Positions 46,101 through 56,926 of a stretch of DNA of 64,000 nucleotides are shown in pieces. Both the position numbers and the translations under genes were made by a program. Within the stretch, counting starts at the first letter, position 1, and every line of letters begins with the position of its first letter. Origin of the DNA: Glycine soja (taxonomy: Eukaryota; Streptophyta; Magnoliopsida; Fabales; Fabaceae); the NCBI RefSeq assembly GCF_004193775.1, contig NC_041006.1:22955611-23019610 (forward strand), written 5' to 3'. The notes beneath the pieces are model-generated. The model saw only the letters and a program-made list of their open reading frames with translations. It was not told where the DNA came from and made no database searches.

Positions 46101-47883
46101 GAAGGATGTCGAAGAAGATGTCAGAACATCGGGTGACAATGTAGCAGATACAGCTAAAAGTGCAGAAAATGCAGAAAACTCTGATTCTGCTACAGATGAA
46201 CCAAACATCAACCAACCTGACAAGAGACCCTCCATTAGAATCCAGAAGATGCACCCCAAGGAGCTGATTATAGGAGATCCAAACAGAGGGGTCACTACAA
46301 GATCAAGGGAGATTGAGATTGTCTCCAATTCATGCTTTGTCTCCAAAATTGAGCCCAAGAATGTGAAAGAGGCACTGACTGATGAGTTCTGGATCAATGC
46401 TATGCAAGAAGAATTGGAGCAATTCAAAAGGAATGAAGTCTGGGAGCTAGTTCCTAGACCCGAGGGAACTAATGTGATTGGCACCAAGTGGATCTTCAAG
46501 AACAAAACCAATGAAGAAGGTGTTATAACCAGAAACAAGGCCAGACTTGTTGCTCAAGGCTACACTCAGATTGAAGGTGTAGACTTTGATGAAACTTTTG
46601 CCCCAGTTGCTAGACTTGAGTCCATCAGATTGTTACTTGGTGTAGCGTGCATCCTCAAATTCAAGCTGTACCAGATGGATGTGAAGAGCGCGTTTCTGAA
46701 TGGATACCTGAATGAAGAAGCCTATGTGGAGCAGCCAAAGGGATTTGTAGATCCAACTCATCCAGATCATGTATACAGGCTCAAGAAGGCTCTCTATGGA
46801 TTGAAGCAAGCTCCAAGAGCTTGGTATGAAAGGCTAACAGAGTTCCTTACTCAGCAAGGGTATAGGAAGGGAGGAATTGACAAGACTCTCTTTGTCAAAC
46901 AAGATGCTGATAACTTGATGATAGCACAGATATATGTTGATGACATTGTGTTTGGAGGGATGTCGAATGAGATGCTTCGACATTTTGTCCAACAGATGCA
47001 ATCTGAATTCGAGATGAGTCTTGTTGGAGAGCTGACTTATTTTCTGGGACTCCAAGTGAAGCAGATGGAAGACTCCATATTCCTCTCACAAAGCAAGTAT
47101 GCAAAGAACATTGTCAAGAAGTTTGGGATGGAAAATGCCAGCCATAAAAGAACACCTGCACCTACTCACTTGAAGCTGTCAAAAGATGAAGCTGGGACCA
47201 GTGTTGATCAAAGTCTGTACAGAAGCATGATTGGGAGCTTACTATATTTAACAGCTAGCAGACCCGACATCACCTATGCAGTAGGTGTTTGTGCAAGATA
47301 TCAAGCCAATCCTAAGATAAGTCACTTGACTCAAGTAAAGAGAATTCTGAAATATGTAAATGGCACCAGTGACTATGGGATTATGTACTGTCATTGTTCA
47401 GATTCAATGTTGGTTGGGTATTGTGATGCTGATTGGGCTGGAAGTGCAGATGACAGAAAAAGCACTTCTGGTGGATGTTTCTATTTGGGAACCAATCTTA
47501 TTTCATGGTTCAGCAAGAAGCAGAACTGTGTGTCCCTATCTACTGCAGAAGCAGAGTATATTGCAGCAGGAAGCAGCTGTTCACAACTAGTTTGGATGAA
47601 GCAGATGCTCAAGGAGTACAATGTCGAACAAGATGTCATGACATTGTACTGTGACAATTTGAGTGCTATTAATATTTCTAAAAATCCTGTTCAACACAGC
47701 AGAACCAAGCACATTGACATTAGACATCACTATATTAGAGAGCTTGTTGATGATAAAGTTATCACACTGGAGCATGTTGACACTGAGGAACAAATAGCAG
47801 ATATTTTCACAAAGGCATTGGATGCAAAACAGTTTGAAAAACTGAGGGGCAAGCTGGGCATTTGTCTGCTAGAGGAATTATAG
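43150..47883 (+). CDS. SIRE1 Gag-Pol polyprotein
   Basis: A single open frame of 1577 codons, about the size reported for SIRE1 gag-pol. Order: gag domain in the first ~230 residues; first CCHC knuckle [14 protein letters not shown] at 302; a glutamate/lysine coiled-coil segment around 375-440; second knuckle [14 protein letters not shown] at about 505; protease with DSG at 566-568; integrase zinc finger starting with His 694; integrase core with Asp 759, Asp 822 and the Glu of VERKN near 858; reverse transcriptase with YVDD at 1262-1265; RNase H with DADW starting at 1426 and the STAEAEY segment near 1465. All catalytic residues I can check are present and no stop or frameshift occurs, so it may be functional. 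The ATG at 43150 is the first after the primer binding site in this frame. It ends in TAG followed by CAGCTA. Confidence 0.95.
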   Translation: MNMEKEGGPVNRPPILDGTNYEYWKARMVAFLKSLDSRTWKAVIKGWEHPKMLDTEGKPTNELKPEEDWTKEEDELALGNSKALNALFNGVDKNIFRLINTCTVAKDAWEILKTTHEGTSKVKMSRLQLLATKFENLKMKEEECIHDFHMNILEIANACTALGERMTDEKLVRKILRSLPKRFDMKVTAIEEAQDICNMRVDELIGSLQTFELGLSDRTEKKSKNLAFVSNDEGEEDEYDLDTDEGLTNAVVLLGKQFNKVMNRMDRRQKPHVRNIPFDIRKGSEYQKRSDEKPSHSKGVQCHGCEGYGHIKAECPTHLKKQRKGLSVCRSDDTESEQESDSDRDVNALTGRFESAEDSSDTDSEITFDELATSYRELCIKSEKILQQEAQLKKVIANLEAEKEAHEEEISELKGEVGFLNSKLENMTKSIKMLNKGSDTLDEVLQLGKNIGNQRGLGFNHKSAGRTTMTEFVLAKNSTGATMSQHRSRHHGTQQKRSKRKKWRCHYCGKYGHIKPFCYHLHGHPHHGTQRSSSERKMMWVPKHKTVSLVVHTSLRASAKEDWYLDSGCSRHMTGVKEFLVNIEPCSTSYVTFGDGSKGKITGMGKLVHEGLPSLNKVLLVKGLTANLISISQLCDEGLNVNFTKSECLVTNEKSEVLMKGSRSKDNCYLWTPQETSYSSTCLVSKEDEVNIWHQRFGHLHLRGMKKIIDKGAVRGIPNLKIEEGRICGECQIGKQVKMSHQKLQHQTTSRVLELLHMDLMGPMQVESLGGKRYAYVVVDDFSRFTWVNFIREKSDTFEVFKELSLRLQREKDCAIKRIRSDHGREFENSKFTEFCTSEGITHEFSAAITPQQNGIVERKNRTLQEAARVMLHAKELPYNLWAEAMNTACYIHNRVTLRRATPTTLYEIWKWRKPTVKHFHIFGSPCYILADREQRRKMDPKSDAGIFLGYSTNSRAYRVFNSRTRTVMESINVVVDDLTPARKKDVEEDVRTSGDNVADTAKSAENAENSDSATDEPNINQPDKRPSIRIQKMHPKELIIGDPNRGVTTRSREIEIVSNSCFVSKIEPKNVKEALTDEFWINAMQEELEQFKRNEVWELVPRPEGTNVIGTKWIFKNKTNEEGVITRNKARLVAQGYTQIEGVDFDETFAPVARLESIRLLLGVACILKFKLYQMDVKSAFLNGYLNEEAYVEQPKGFVDPTHPDHVYRLKKALYGLKQAPRAWYERLTEFLTQQGYRKGGIDKTLFVKQDADNLMIAQIYVDDIVFGGMSNEMLRHFVQQMQSEFEMSLVGELTYFLGLQVKQMEDSIFLSQSKYAKNIVKKFGMENASHKRTPAPTHLKLSKDEAGTSVDQSLYRSMIGSLLYLTASRPDITYAVGVCARYQANPKISHLTQVKRILKYVNGTSDYGIMYCHCSDSMLVGYCDADWAGSADDRKSTSGGCFYLGTNLISWFSKKQNCVSLSTAEAEYIAAGSSCSQLVWMKQMLKEYNVEQDVMTLYCDNLSAINISKNPVQHSRTKHIDIRHHYIRELVDDKVITLEHVDTEEQIADIFTKALDAKQFEKLRGKLGICLLEEL

Positions 47884-47889
47884 CAGCTA
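47881..47889 (+). promoter_or_regulatory. Stop-codon readthrough signal between pol and env-like frame
   Basis: TAG followed by CAGCTA fits the UAG-CARYYA context known from plant viruses and described for SIRE1. The downstream frame is in register and open from 47884 with no stop before 49941, so readthrough would add 685 residues to Gag-Pol. Confidence 0.85.
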
Positions 47890-49941
47890 CTGCTATCTGA
47901 ACGTGCTCAAACGTCTCACTTAACATTAATAGCACGTTCACTACTGAGCCAAAACAAATTCGACCGTTGCTTCACACGTCCCTCTACATTCCTCATTCAA
48001 ACTTATATTTTCGTGGTAATCTCGTTTTCAGCATTCCCCAACAGCTCTCAGAAATTTACGAAATCATTCCAAAGGCTCTGCACTTCCATGGCTACCTCAC
48101 CAAAAGAAACTTCAGCTCCTGGTTCACCCTCTGTACCATCATCTCCATCATCCACCAAAGCACCATCAAACCAGGAACGACCTGAATTCAATATCCAGCC
48201 CATACAAATGATTCCTGGTTCAGCCCCTGTTCCTGAAAAACTGGTCCCCAAACGACAACAGGGTGTGAAGATTTCTGAAAACCCTAGCCTTGCAACAAGT
48301 CCCAGGGAAGTAGACACGGAGATGGACAAGAAGATCCGCAGTATTGTGAGTAGCATTTTGAAAAATGCTTCTGTCCCTGATGCTGATGAAGATGTTCCAA
48401 CATCTTCCACCCCAAATGTTTCTGTGCCTGATGTTGATAAAGATGTTCCAACATCTTCCGCCCCAAATGCTGAAGTCCTCTCTTCATCCAGTAAAGAGGA
48501 ATCAACAGAGGAAGATGATCAAGCCACAGAGGAGACCCCTGCACCAAGGGCACCAGAACCTGCTCCAGGTGACCTCATTGACCTGGAAGAAGTAGAATCT
48601 GATGAGGAACCCCTTGCCAACAAGTTGGCACCTGGCATCGCAGAAAGATTACAAAGCCGAAAGGGTAAAACCCCCATTAAGAGGTCTGGACGAATCAAAA
48701 CTATGGCACAGAAGAAGAGCACTCCAATCACTCCTACCACATCCAGAAGGAGCAAAGTTGCAATCCCTTCCAAGAAGAGGAAAGAAATTTCCTCATCTGA
48801 TTCTGATGATGATGTCGAACCAGATGTTCCCGACATCAAGAGGGCCAAGACATCAGGGAAAAAGGTGCCTGGAAATGTCCCTGATGCACCATTGGACAAC
48901 ATCTCTTTCCACTCCATTGGCAATGTTGAAAGGTGGAAATTTGTGTATCAACGCAGACTTGCCTTGGAAAGAGAACTGGGAAGAGATGCCTTGGATTGCA
49001 AGGAGATCATGGACCTCATCAAGGCTGCTGGACTGCTGAAAACAGTCACCAAGTTGGGAGATTGTTATGAAAGCCTAGTCAGGGAATTCATTGTCAACAT
49101 TCCCTCTGACATAACAAACAGAAAGAGTGATGAGTATCAGAAAGTGTTTGTCAGAGGAAAGTGTGTTAGATTCTCCCCTGCTGTAATCAACAAATACCTG
49201 GGCAGACCAACAGATGGAGTGGTGGATATTACTGTCTCTGAGCATCAAATTGCCAAGGAAATCACTGCCAAACAGGTCCAGCATTGGCCAAAGAAAGGGA
49301 AGCTTTCTGCAGGGAAGCTAAGTGTGAAGAATGCAATCCTGCATAGGATTGGCGCTGCAAACTGGGTACCCACCAATCATACTTCCACTGTTGCCACAGG
49401 TTTGGGTAAATTTCTGTATGCTGTTGGAACCAAGTCCAAATTTAATTTTGGAAACTATATTTTTGATCAAGCTGTTAAGCATTCAGAATCTTTTGCTGTC
49501 AAATTACCCATTGCCTTCCCAACTGTATTGTGTGGCATTATGTTGAGTCAACATCCCAATATTTTAAACTACACTGACTCTGTGATGAAGAGAGAATCTC
49601 CTCTATCCCTGCATTACAAACTGTTTGAGGGGACACATGTCCCAGACATTGTCTCGACATCAGGGAAAGCTGCTGCTTCAGGTGCTGTGTCCAAGGATGC
49701 TTTGATTGCTGAACTCAAGGACACATGCAAGGTGCTGGAAGCAACCATCAAAGCCACCACAGAGAAGAAGATGGAGCTGGAACGCCTGATCAAAAGACTC
49801 TCAGACAGTGGCATTGATGATGGTGAAGCAGCTGAGGAAGATGGTGAAGCAGCTGAGGAAGAAGAAGAAGCAGCTGAGGAAGAGGAAGATGCAGCAGAGG
49901 ATACTGAATCAGATGATGATGATTCTGAAGCCACCCCATGA
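47884..49941 (+). CDS. SIRE1 env-position protein (readthrough extension)
   Basis: Open in the gag-pol frame for 685 codons after the TAG; the first internal ATG is at 48088. Regions in order: a short hydrophobic stretch around 47990-48030 (the FVVISFSAF part); a proline-, serine- and acid-rich region with repeated DEDVPTSS-like blocks; basic clusters (GRIKTMAQKK, SKKRKE); a central domain near 300-500 of the putative plant transposon-protein type; a coiled-coil-like segment (LIAELKDTCKVLEATIK and on); and a tail of glutamate/alanine repeats. SIRE1 literature calls this envelope-like. Here I see at most weak membrane-segment evidence, so its role remains uncertain. It is intact, with strong conservation of the frame. 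Confidence 0.82.
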   Translation, partial: QLLLSERAQTSHLTLIARSLLSQNKFDRCFTRPSTFLIQTYIFVVISFSAFPNSSQKFTKSFQRLCTSMATSPKETSAPGSPSVPSSPSSTKAPSNQERPEFNIQPIQMIPGSAPVPEKLVPKRQQGVKISENPSLATSPREVDTEMDKKIRSIVSSILKNASVPDADEDVPTSSTPNVSVPDVDKDVPTSSAPNAEVLSSSSKEESTEEDDQATEETPAPRAPEPAPGDLIDLEEVESDEEPLANKLAPGIAERLQSRKGKTPIKRSGRIKTMAQKKSTPITPTTSRRSKVAIPSKKRKEISSSDSDDDVEPDVPDIKRAKTSGKKVPGNVPDAPLDNISFHSIGNVERWKFVYQRRLALERELGRDALDCKEIMDLIKAAGLLKTVTKLGDCYESLVREFIVNIPSDITNRKSDEYQKVFVRGKCVRFSPAVINKYLGRPTDGVVDITVSEHQIAKEITAKQVQHWPKKGKLSAGKLSVKNAILHRIGAANWVPTNHTSTVATGLGKFLYAVGTKSKFNFGNYIFDQAVKHSESFAVKLPIAFPTVLCGIMLSQHPNILNYTDSVMKRESPLSLHYKLFEGTHVPDIVSTSGKAAASGAVSKDALIAELKDTCKVLEATIKATTEKKMELERLIKRLSDSGIDDGEAAEEDGEAAEEEEEAAEEEEDAAEDTESDDDDSEATP

Positions 49942-50548
49942 CCATCAGACCTTTATTTTTGCTTTTTACTCTTACTAGCTATAGGGGCATGTCCCTTTGA
50001 ACAATGGTTTACTATTGGTCTGTAATATTTGCACCTTAAGTTCATGCATTCTACTTTTGTCAAATTCTGTCTAAAAAGGGGGAGTAATGGTATTATTATA
50101 TGCATGATTAGTAGGATACTATGTGCATGATTTGTGATTTTGAGAAGTAGGATACGATGTATGCATGTATGCATGATTCATGATTTTGAGGGGGAGTTGT
50201 ATGTATATGATTTTGAGGGGGAGACTGCTGCTGCTGATGATGACTGATGTCACATGAGATGTCTTGACATCCTGGAAAAGACTAGTAGCTGATAGAAGAT
50301 GCTGCAGTGAACTGCTTTACAGCAGTAGGAGCATGGAGACAGGGGGAGCAGAAAGCTGATGTCACGTGAGATGTCCTGACATCCTGGAAACGACTTGCAA
50401 CTTGCAGAATTTTGCTGTCGCCACTACAGATACCGCTGTGCTTGATTACTCTGATAATGAAAGTTGCTGATCCCACTTGCATAACTGCTCGTACCTGCTC
50501 AGGAAGTGTCTAAGTATGTTTTAGACAAAATTTGCCAAAGGGGGAGAT
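49942..50548 (+). other. SIRE1 3' untranslated region with multiple polypurine motifs
   Basis: Polypurine-like motifs at 50073-50083, 50188-50196, 50215-50223 and 50341-50348 precede the tract at 50537-50547 (AAAGGGGGAGA). Two segments with GATGTC..GACATC dyads lie at about 50257-50274 and 50359-50385. Repeated polypurine motifs here are a known sirevirus signature. Confidence 0.85.
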
Positions 50549-51671
50549 TGTTAGTGCTTAGCTCTACTGAGTTTTAAAAGATTGGCTAAGATTTTGTTAA
50601 AACATAAGCACTTAGACAATGAAGGAAAGCTGGAGTTGCTGCACATGATGTCCAACCTTATGTCAAGGAATAAGATCGGGCTGCACAATGCACAAGGCAA
50701 GATAAAGTGTCAAGTGAAGAATTGAAGCTGCAGGATCCACGATGTCGGATACAATGTCCAGGACATCCTGCCCGAAAATACTGGAGTTGCTGCACAATGC
50801 ACAAGGCAAGATAAAAGAATTGAAGCTGCAGGATCCACGATGTCGGATACGATGTCCAGGACATCTTGCCCGAAAATACTGGACACATAAATCTGTTATA
50901 TCTTTAACAGATTATTGTGCAGTTAGCAACAGATTAGACGATCTATCTTTAGGAACGAATTAAAAGATAATTAAAGTTCGAATTACAAACTAGAAGAGTT
51001 CGTTCAGGGATTAAAGATTAAAGATAAAAACTAAAAGATCAAACTGTATCTTTTAGTTCTTTAAGTGCAGATTTTTCAGGAGAATGATAGATCTCCTCCA
51101 GCACAAGTTGTTGCAGCCCAGATACGCACACTGCTATATAAACATGAAGGCTGCACGGGGTTGAGGACCAAGTCCGGGATTGAAGAGTTATTTTGTGAGT
51201 TTTGGGACTTGAGTGTTTTGTGAGCCACCTTGATGTTATCCTAACATCAAGTGTTGGACCTGAGTGTGTAGAGTTGATCTCTATAGTTTGTGTAGAGTTG
51301 ATCTCTTTTGTTCAGAGAGCAATCTCTAGTGTGTCTTTGATTTATTTGTAAACACGGGAGAGTGATTGAGAGGGAGTGAGAGGGGTTCTCATATCTAAGA
51401 GTGGCTCTTAGGTAGAGATTGCACGGGTAGTGGTTAGGTGAGAAGGTTGTAAACAGTGGCTGTTAGATCTTCGAACTAACACTATTTTAGTGGATTTCCT
51501 CCCTGGCTTGGTAGCCCCCAGATGTAGGTGACGTTGCACCGAACTGGGTTAACAATTCTCTTGTGTTATTTACCTGTTTAATCTGTTCATACTCTCAAAT
51601 ATAATCTGCATGTTCTGAAGCGTGATGTCGTGACATCCTGTACGACATCTGGCATTGGTATCAGAATTTCA
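50549..51671 (+). repeat. SIRE1 3' LTR
   Basis: 1123 bp and collinear with the 5' LTR without any indel; TATATAAA at 51135-51142. Followed by the TCCTT target duplicate. Confidence 0.95.
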
Positions 51672-52440
51672 TCCTTTTTCGCTTCTTCCATTTTTTTGTT
51701 TGGAATTGCTCTAGGTGGGAATGGAAGAGGGATAGGCGGCTGTGGTAAGTCAGAATTACTAGAAGAAGGTCCACCTGCATGAAAATTTTTGTTATGAAGC
51801 TTTCTCTTTTGTGCAACTATCTCATCCTCTTTTTCAGGTGTAGGTGCTACTATTGTTGGGGGCTCTTGAATTTGGTTGCCAAACCTCAAGGTGATGGTAC
51901 TCACATTTTTCGAATTTTGCACAGTTTGTGAAGGCAATTTGTCAGAATTTTGGGACTGAGCTTGATTCATCGGAGTAGCCATCTGCCCCATCTGATTTGT
52001 CAGACTCTGAATGGAGGCTCTTATCTCTTGCTGAAATTGCATATTCTGGATGGTCATTTGCCTCACTAACTCTTCTAAGGAAGGTTGAGGAGGAGCCTCA
52101 GTTGCTTGTTGTCTTTGTTGTGATTGCTGCTGCTGTTGCTGCATTGGAGGAGGAACATATGGCTTGCTTGGACTAGCAACATTCTGAAAAGGAGGGACAT
52201 ACTATTGTTGGCCATCTGCCCCATCTGATTTGTCAGACTCTGAATGGAGGCTCTTGTCTCTTGTTGAAATTGCATATTCTGGATGGTCATTTGTCTCACT
52301 AACTCTTCTAAGGAAGGTTGAGGAGGGGCCTAAGTTGTTTGTTGTCTTTGTTGTGACTGCTGCTGTGTTAGAGGAGGAACATATGGCTTGCTTGGACCAA
52401 CAACATTCTGAAAAGGAGGGACAGGCTGTTATTGTTGTGG
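51672..52440 (-). pseudogene. Gag carboxyl part of Athila-like element, duplicated segment
   Basis: The minus strand encodes a glutamine-rich segment followed by a stretch with RASIQSLTNQMGQMA and a proline-rich linker, continuous in frame with the protease region left of the SIRE1 insertion. A block of about 233 bp is tandemly duplicated (51979-52211 and 52212-52435), so the segment QMTIQNMQFQQE appears twice. The frame is broken in the outer copy. The gag amino terminus and the 5' LTR are missing beyond 52440. Confidence 0.75.
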
Positions 52441-52716
52441 AGGACTTGTGATGAGAATCCTGAAACTGGTCAAATACAAGCTAAAGGCCCAATTGGAGAA
52501 GGACGAAGGCCCAAGTAGAGAAGGACAAAGCCCCCGAGTGGAGAAGGATGAAGGCCCAGAGGCAGAGACACTATCAAGACTATTAATTGTTGTTGAAGGC
52601 CCAGATTAATTTGAAGGCCCATAATAAATATGTTCTATTTTTTTATTTATAATTTTTTGGCCCAAACTGTTTTGAAGGCCTATGTCTATTTTTATCTTTT
52701 TCTTCAGATACACTAT
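52441..52716. other. Fragment of another retroelement, unclassified
   Basis: Contains repeated GAAGGCCCA motifs and a stretch readable as the lysine/glutamate-rich end of a gypsy-type pol on the plus strand, followed by AT-rich sequence. Too short to classify. It forms the outer flank of the LTR at 52717. Confidence 0.4.
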
Positions 52717-54269
52717 TGTCGCAACCTACCCTTTTGCGGGCGTGCGAGGCGAGGCTCACGGGTGCGTTTTCCAAAGGAGGAAAATGCACGGAGTCGCCAC
52801 CAATGTTTATTTGTGGAAAACATCGGAAAAACCGAAGGAAACCGGTCGTAAAGAATATTCCAGATTCGGGAGTTGTATTTACGTTTGAGGAAGGTATTAG
52901 CACCTCTCACATTTGTCCCAAAGGACAACAACCTTAATTTAGAATTGTGTGAAATTGTGTATCTAAAATTTTATTTCTTTTTATTTTTTGAGGTCGACAA
53001 AAGCGGGGCTCTTGCTCCTACGTACCCTCCATCGAAGAGGAAATCAGACCTATGTAGTTCTTTCTTAAGGGTGAATCAAGCGATTCTTTTTACTTGGAAG
53101 GTGATCATTTTAAGGCGTTGGACCTTAAAAATTATCCATTTACTTGGTAAGAAAAACTGAGATATTGAACTTTCAAATCCTTTTTTAGTGATTTTTTGCG
53201 GACGAGCTTGACTTTGCGAGTTGATTTTAGCCTTAGTTTCACTTTAGTTATTAGTCAATTCAATTAAGAAAGAGGAATCCCAAAGAGAAATGTCCGATTG
53301 ATTTTTTGCTTTATTTTACTAAGATATTTTTAGATTATTATATTATTATTTTACCTCGTTTTGGTTTCCAACGTAGTTACGGTGTGACCCAACGATCGGA
53401 TTTCTTTTTAACAGAAATTAACAGATATTACAAATCAAATGATCGGTGGAAATTTATTTTATTTTTTGATTAGGCGAGAAAATGACTTAAGTAAATGACT
53501 AAAGCACGTCAAAAGGGGGTACGGAAAGTAAATGAAATGAGAATAAAAGTACACGAAACAAATGGGGACCACCACGGGTACATAGAATGAATTGAAAAGT
53601 TCGATTTCGGGTACTTACCGGTTGAAGACCGAAGAACAATGAAGAACGAACAGTGAATGACGAGAAACGGTTGAAAATCTTCGCGAAATTACCCACGAAA
53701 ACGTTACGGAAGCGCCTCGGCTTGAATTTTCTTCACGGAAACAGTTTTCCTCAGCAATTTCAAGTGAATACGAAGTGCCAAGAAGGCTGAACCCTTTCCT
53801 TCTTCACTCCTCCCTCTATTTATAGCAAAATAGGGGAGGAGCTTGCCACCCAGCTCACCCAGGCGAGCCAGGTTGCTTCCTCCAGAAGCAATCGCCTTCT
53901 GGAGGAAGAATCTGGAAGGCCCTAGTGGGCCTAGTTGCTATTTGCAACCCCTTTTTACTAAATACACCCCCATTTGCTTTTTTGGTGATTCTTTTTCCGT
54001 AACGTTAGGAAACATTACGGATCATGTAATTACTCCTTTTTTAGCTTTTGAAAAGTTACGAAAACTCACGGATTGCGTAACAATACTTCCTTTTGATTTC
54101 CGGCACGTTACGGAATTTCACGGATTGCGTAACGACGCTTCCTTTTGATTTTCAGCATGCCTCGGAACTTCACATATTGTGCAACAAAGGGTGTCAAGTA
54201 CCTCGAAGCGGTTAATCAAAAGTTGCATACCATCAAACAATAGTCCCCGGACGAAATTAGGGTATGATA
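52717..54269 (-). repeat. 3' LTR of Ogre-like element (second copy)
   Basis: 1553 bp; the minus strand starts TATCATACCC (first bases altered from TGTCATACCC) and ends TTGCGACA. The polypurine tract lies to the right at 54270 onward, so the body of the element extends to higher coordinates. Inverted-repeat cluster at about 53851-53905 and the AAGGCGTTGGACCTT dyad at 53113. Confidence 0.85.
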
Positions 54270-54514
54270 GTTGCCCCTCTTAACTTACCTTTTATCGGAG
54301 ATAAGAGGAAAGCAAAGATAAAACACTGATTTTGTCCGTCTTTGCCCCTTCCGTGATTAGTCTATGACGACTCCCATCTCTCCTTCTTCTTTCTCTGCAC
54401 AACACAAAACAAACACCAACAACAAAAACACCAATAACATAATATAAATATATACACATGTTTGGCGAAGGAACCGATCGGGAAAATAACAAAAACCACA
54501 TTTCCCAGTCACCG

Positions 54515-55012
54515 AAGGCTCCACGCTTGATGGTGGAGGACGCATGAACAATGCTAGGCAGTCAATTCATGGGCCTCCGAACAAGATTTGAGGGTGGAGG
54601 CTAGGCGAACAGCGCTAGGCAATCAATTCATGGGTCTCCGGATAAGATTTGAGGGTGGAGGATAGGCGAACAGCGCTAGGCAATCAATTCGCGGGGCTCC
54701 AGACTCGATGGTGGAGGACACATGAACAGCGCTAGGCAATCAATTCATGAGTCTCCGAATAAGATTTGAGGGTGGAGGATAGGCGAACAGCACTAGGCAA
54801 TCAATTTACGGGGCTCCAGACTCGATGGTGGAGGACACATGAACAGCGCTAGGCAATCAATTCATGGGTCTCCGAATAAGATTTGAGGGTGGAGGATAGG
54901 CGAACAGTGCTAGGCAATCAATTCGCGAGGCTCCAGACTCGATGGTGGAGGACACATGAACAGCGCTAGGGAATCAATTCATGGGTCTCCGAATAAGATT
55001 TGAGGGTGGAAC
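54515..55012 (-). repeat. Tandem array of ~60-bp alternating monomers
   Basis: About eight monomers of two kinds alternate: one with CAATTCATGGGTCTCCG then AAGATTTGAGGGTGGAGG, the other with CAATTCGCGGGGCTCCAG then ACTCGATGGTGGAGG. It is the inverted counterpart of the 116-bp array at 31480, with the same flanks, but shorter and with different monomer sequences. Confidence 0.88.
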
Positions 55013-56926
55013 CGAATGGTCCACCGGGTTCTTTCACCTAAAAAAAGGCAAACATGCTTTTTGCAAAGAAAAGTAAATCATTCGCGAGAGCACCATATCT
55101 TAGAGAAACAATATACCCATGCCAAAGGTAATTTTCCTTGTAACCGAAAATGAAGGGCAGGATGTCAACATTCAGCTTTTAAATGAACATTCAGGGGAAA
55201 CATCAGGTCAAACTGAAACTGGGAACAAAATCACTCATAGTGTATAAAAACTCACACAGGCAAGTGTTTTACCCTAATCCCAAACCATAACTGCACCATG
55301 ACTTTATTTTGCACATGTTTTCCTATCGAACCAAAAGATCACATGCACGATCACGGATCAATAGGATTTTCTCGAAGGTAGTGTTTTGGAGATGAAGCTA
55401 GGTGTTTCGGTCTTTTCTACTTTGTTTAGGTGGGATGGGATATCGCCAATCGAGAATGACTTTGAATGGCAATCCCAAAGGAAGAACCACTTAAAAATGG
55501 GTTTTCCTTTGCCGACAATCATTTACCTCGCTGAAAACTTATTTGGTCCGAAGATCTCCTGTCCTCTCTTTCTTTTTTTGATCGGGAATTATTCTGTTTT
55601 CCTCCAATCTTTTCCTTTTTACTTTATTCTGATCTTTGATCGGGAATCCTTCTTTTCCTTTCTTTTCATTTCTTCCTTTTCTTTCTTTTCATTTCTCCCT
55701 TTCCATTTCTTTCTTTGGGAATTCGGGTCTTAGCATTCGTTATTTGCTCTCCCTCGAGGAGATTCTGCTGTCCTTTTCTTCGGGGGAAAGGATGAGGATT
55801 TTTTTTTCATAGGCCAAGGTTCAAAATAGCCTAAGGTTGTGTCTCAACATGGTCTTTTCATCGTGGGAGCCCGATCTTGATATTTGGGGCAAAACAAATT
55901 CGTGTGTCAAGGTATCGGTCTCGGGTTGAATTTCCATATTATTTCCACGAGGCACGCGTAACAATGATGATTTGGAAACAACGTGCAAAATTAGTCATGG
56001 TCAAACCTAAGGTGGGTACTCAAGCATCAAGTTTATGGCATTTGTGATACTAAGGCTTGGGATTTACACAAGTAGACCCAATATTTCCAAATTATGTTCT
56101 TTCATTGGTTCAATCCATCCATTCTTATCTCGGTTATTCAGGAAAATAAACTCTTAGCGTCAGTCCCTTGTTTCCGAAAGATATGTTTGCTCTCTGCAAA
56201 TGATTTATGCTTCCTACGACCATAACATGCCGACCTTCGAGGTCTTTCTTTCTTTTTTTCTTTTTGTTTCATTTTTTATGTTCACAAAAAACTATACATC
56301 CATTGCCATCTATGAGCAAAACTTTTCTTTGTACACCTACATTCCTATACATGACGAACTTTTTCTATATACATACGCATTAAGACTCTCTCTTTACGTC
56401 AACACGGTCTATATACAAACCCTATTCATGTTCAAAGATTTATTTTTTCGTTTTTTCCAACACACACCCGTAGTTTATACAAAAGTTTCTTTATATACAC
56501 TTATCGCTCACACACACAAGAATTTCTTTTCACACATTATTTACACACACAAAATCCTTCTATACTCATTTTCTGTTACATATATAAAAAAAAAACTCTT
56601 TTCTTTTCTTTGTATACATAGACATGACATTTGTTCACAACGCTTCTTTCTTTTTCTTATTTTTAGCATTATCATGATTTTTGTTCATTTTATTTTTAGG
56701 ACGACGTTCCTAAATGAAAACTCTACACGGTTTCGAAATTTCAACAAACACTATTGACATCAACGAAGTAAGCACTAACGTAACAGTTCAAACGACATGT
56801 ATGCACAAAAACAAGAGTCAAACAAAACAAAACAAACGTTAGTCCCTCAAGTTATACAAAATAAAATGATATGTAACAGATAAAAGAGGAAACATAAAAG
56901 AGATTATGGATCTAGGGATCTCCCGG
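55013..56926 (-). other. Ogre-like 3' untranslated region
   Basis: No credible gene. The stretch next to the array (55013-55115) matches 31374-31480 inverted. Strongly pyrimidine-rich on the plus strand at 55560-55720 and 56240-56280, and rich in ACACA/TATACA motifs at 56290-56640. Open stretches at 55386-55733 and 56200-56757 on the plus strand are low-complexity artefacts. Confidence 0.55.

Larger units (their letters stand above)
41969..51671 (+). mobile_element. SIRE1: SIRE1-type sirevirus, complete and very young
   Basis: A 9703-bp Ty1-copia element with identical-length LTRs (41969-43091 and 50549-51671), TSD TCCTT on both sides (41964-41968 and 51672-51676), primer binding site 43094-43105, an uninterrupted gag-pol, an env-position frame joined through a TAG in readthrough context, several polypurine-like motifs and a polypurine tract at 50537-50547. 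By eye the LTRs differ at three positions (near 42248, 42583 and 42749 in the 5' LTR), all transitions, about 0.27 percent. With an assumed rate of 1.3e-8 per site per year this is around 0.1 million years. It interrupts the pol of the Athila-like element. The SIRE1 name follows from size, gene plan and readthrough signal. Confidence 0.92.
35934..52440 (-). mobile_element. Athila-like Ty3-gypsy element, degenerate, split by SIRE1
   Basis: Minus-strand element with a truncated 3' LTR, a 1.5-kb 3' untranslated part (36563-38040), pol (38048-41968), the gag carboxyl part (51672-52440) and no 5' LTR or gag amino terminus. The coding sequence is continuous across the SIRE1 insertion once one TCCTT duplicate is discounted. 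The protease-RT-RNase H-integrase order is that of Ty3-gypsy, and the sequence style is that of the Athila/Calypso/Diaspora group in soybean. The specific family name is a suggestion. Confidence 0.78.

Noticed and set aside
45930..46538. 202-codon minus-strand frame inside SIRE1 gag-pol
   Set aside because: Antisense shadow of the intact gag-pol, caused by codon bias; no independent start context or homology.
48519..49934. Minus-strand serine-rich frames opposite the SIRE1 env-position gene
   Set aside because: Complement of acidic GAA/GAT repeats; shadow frames.
56200..56757. 185-codon plus-strand frame rich in Phe, Tyr and Ile
   Set aside because: Low-complexity pyrimidine- and ACA-rich sequence antisense to an element's 3' untranslated region; no homology recognised.
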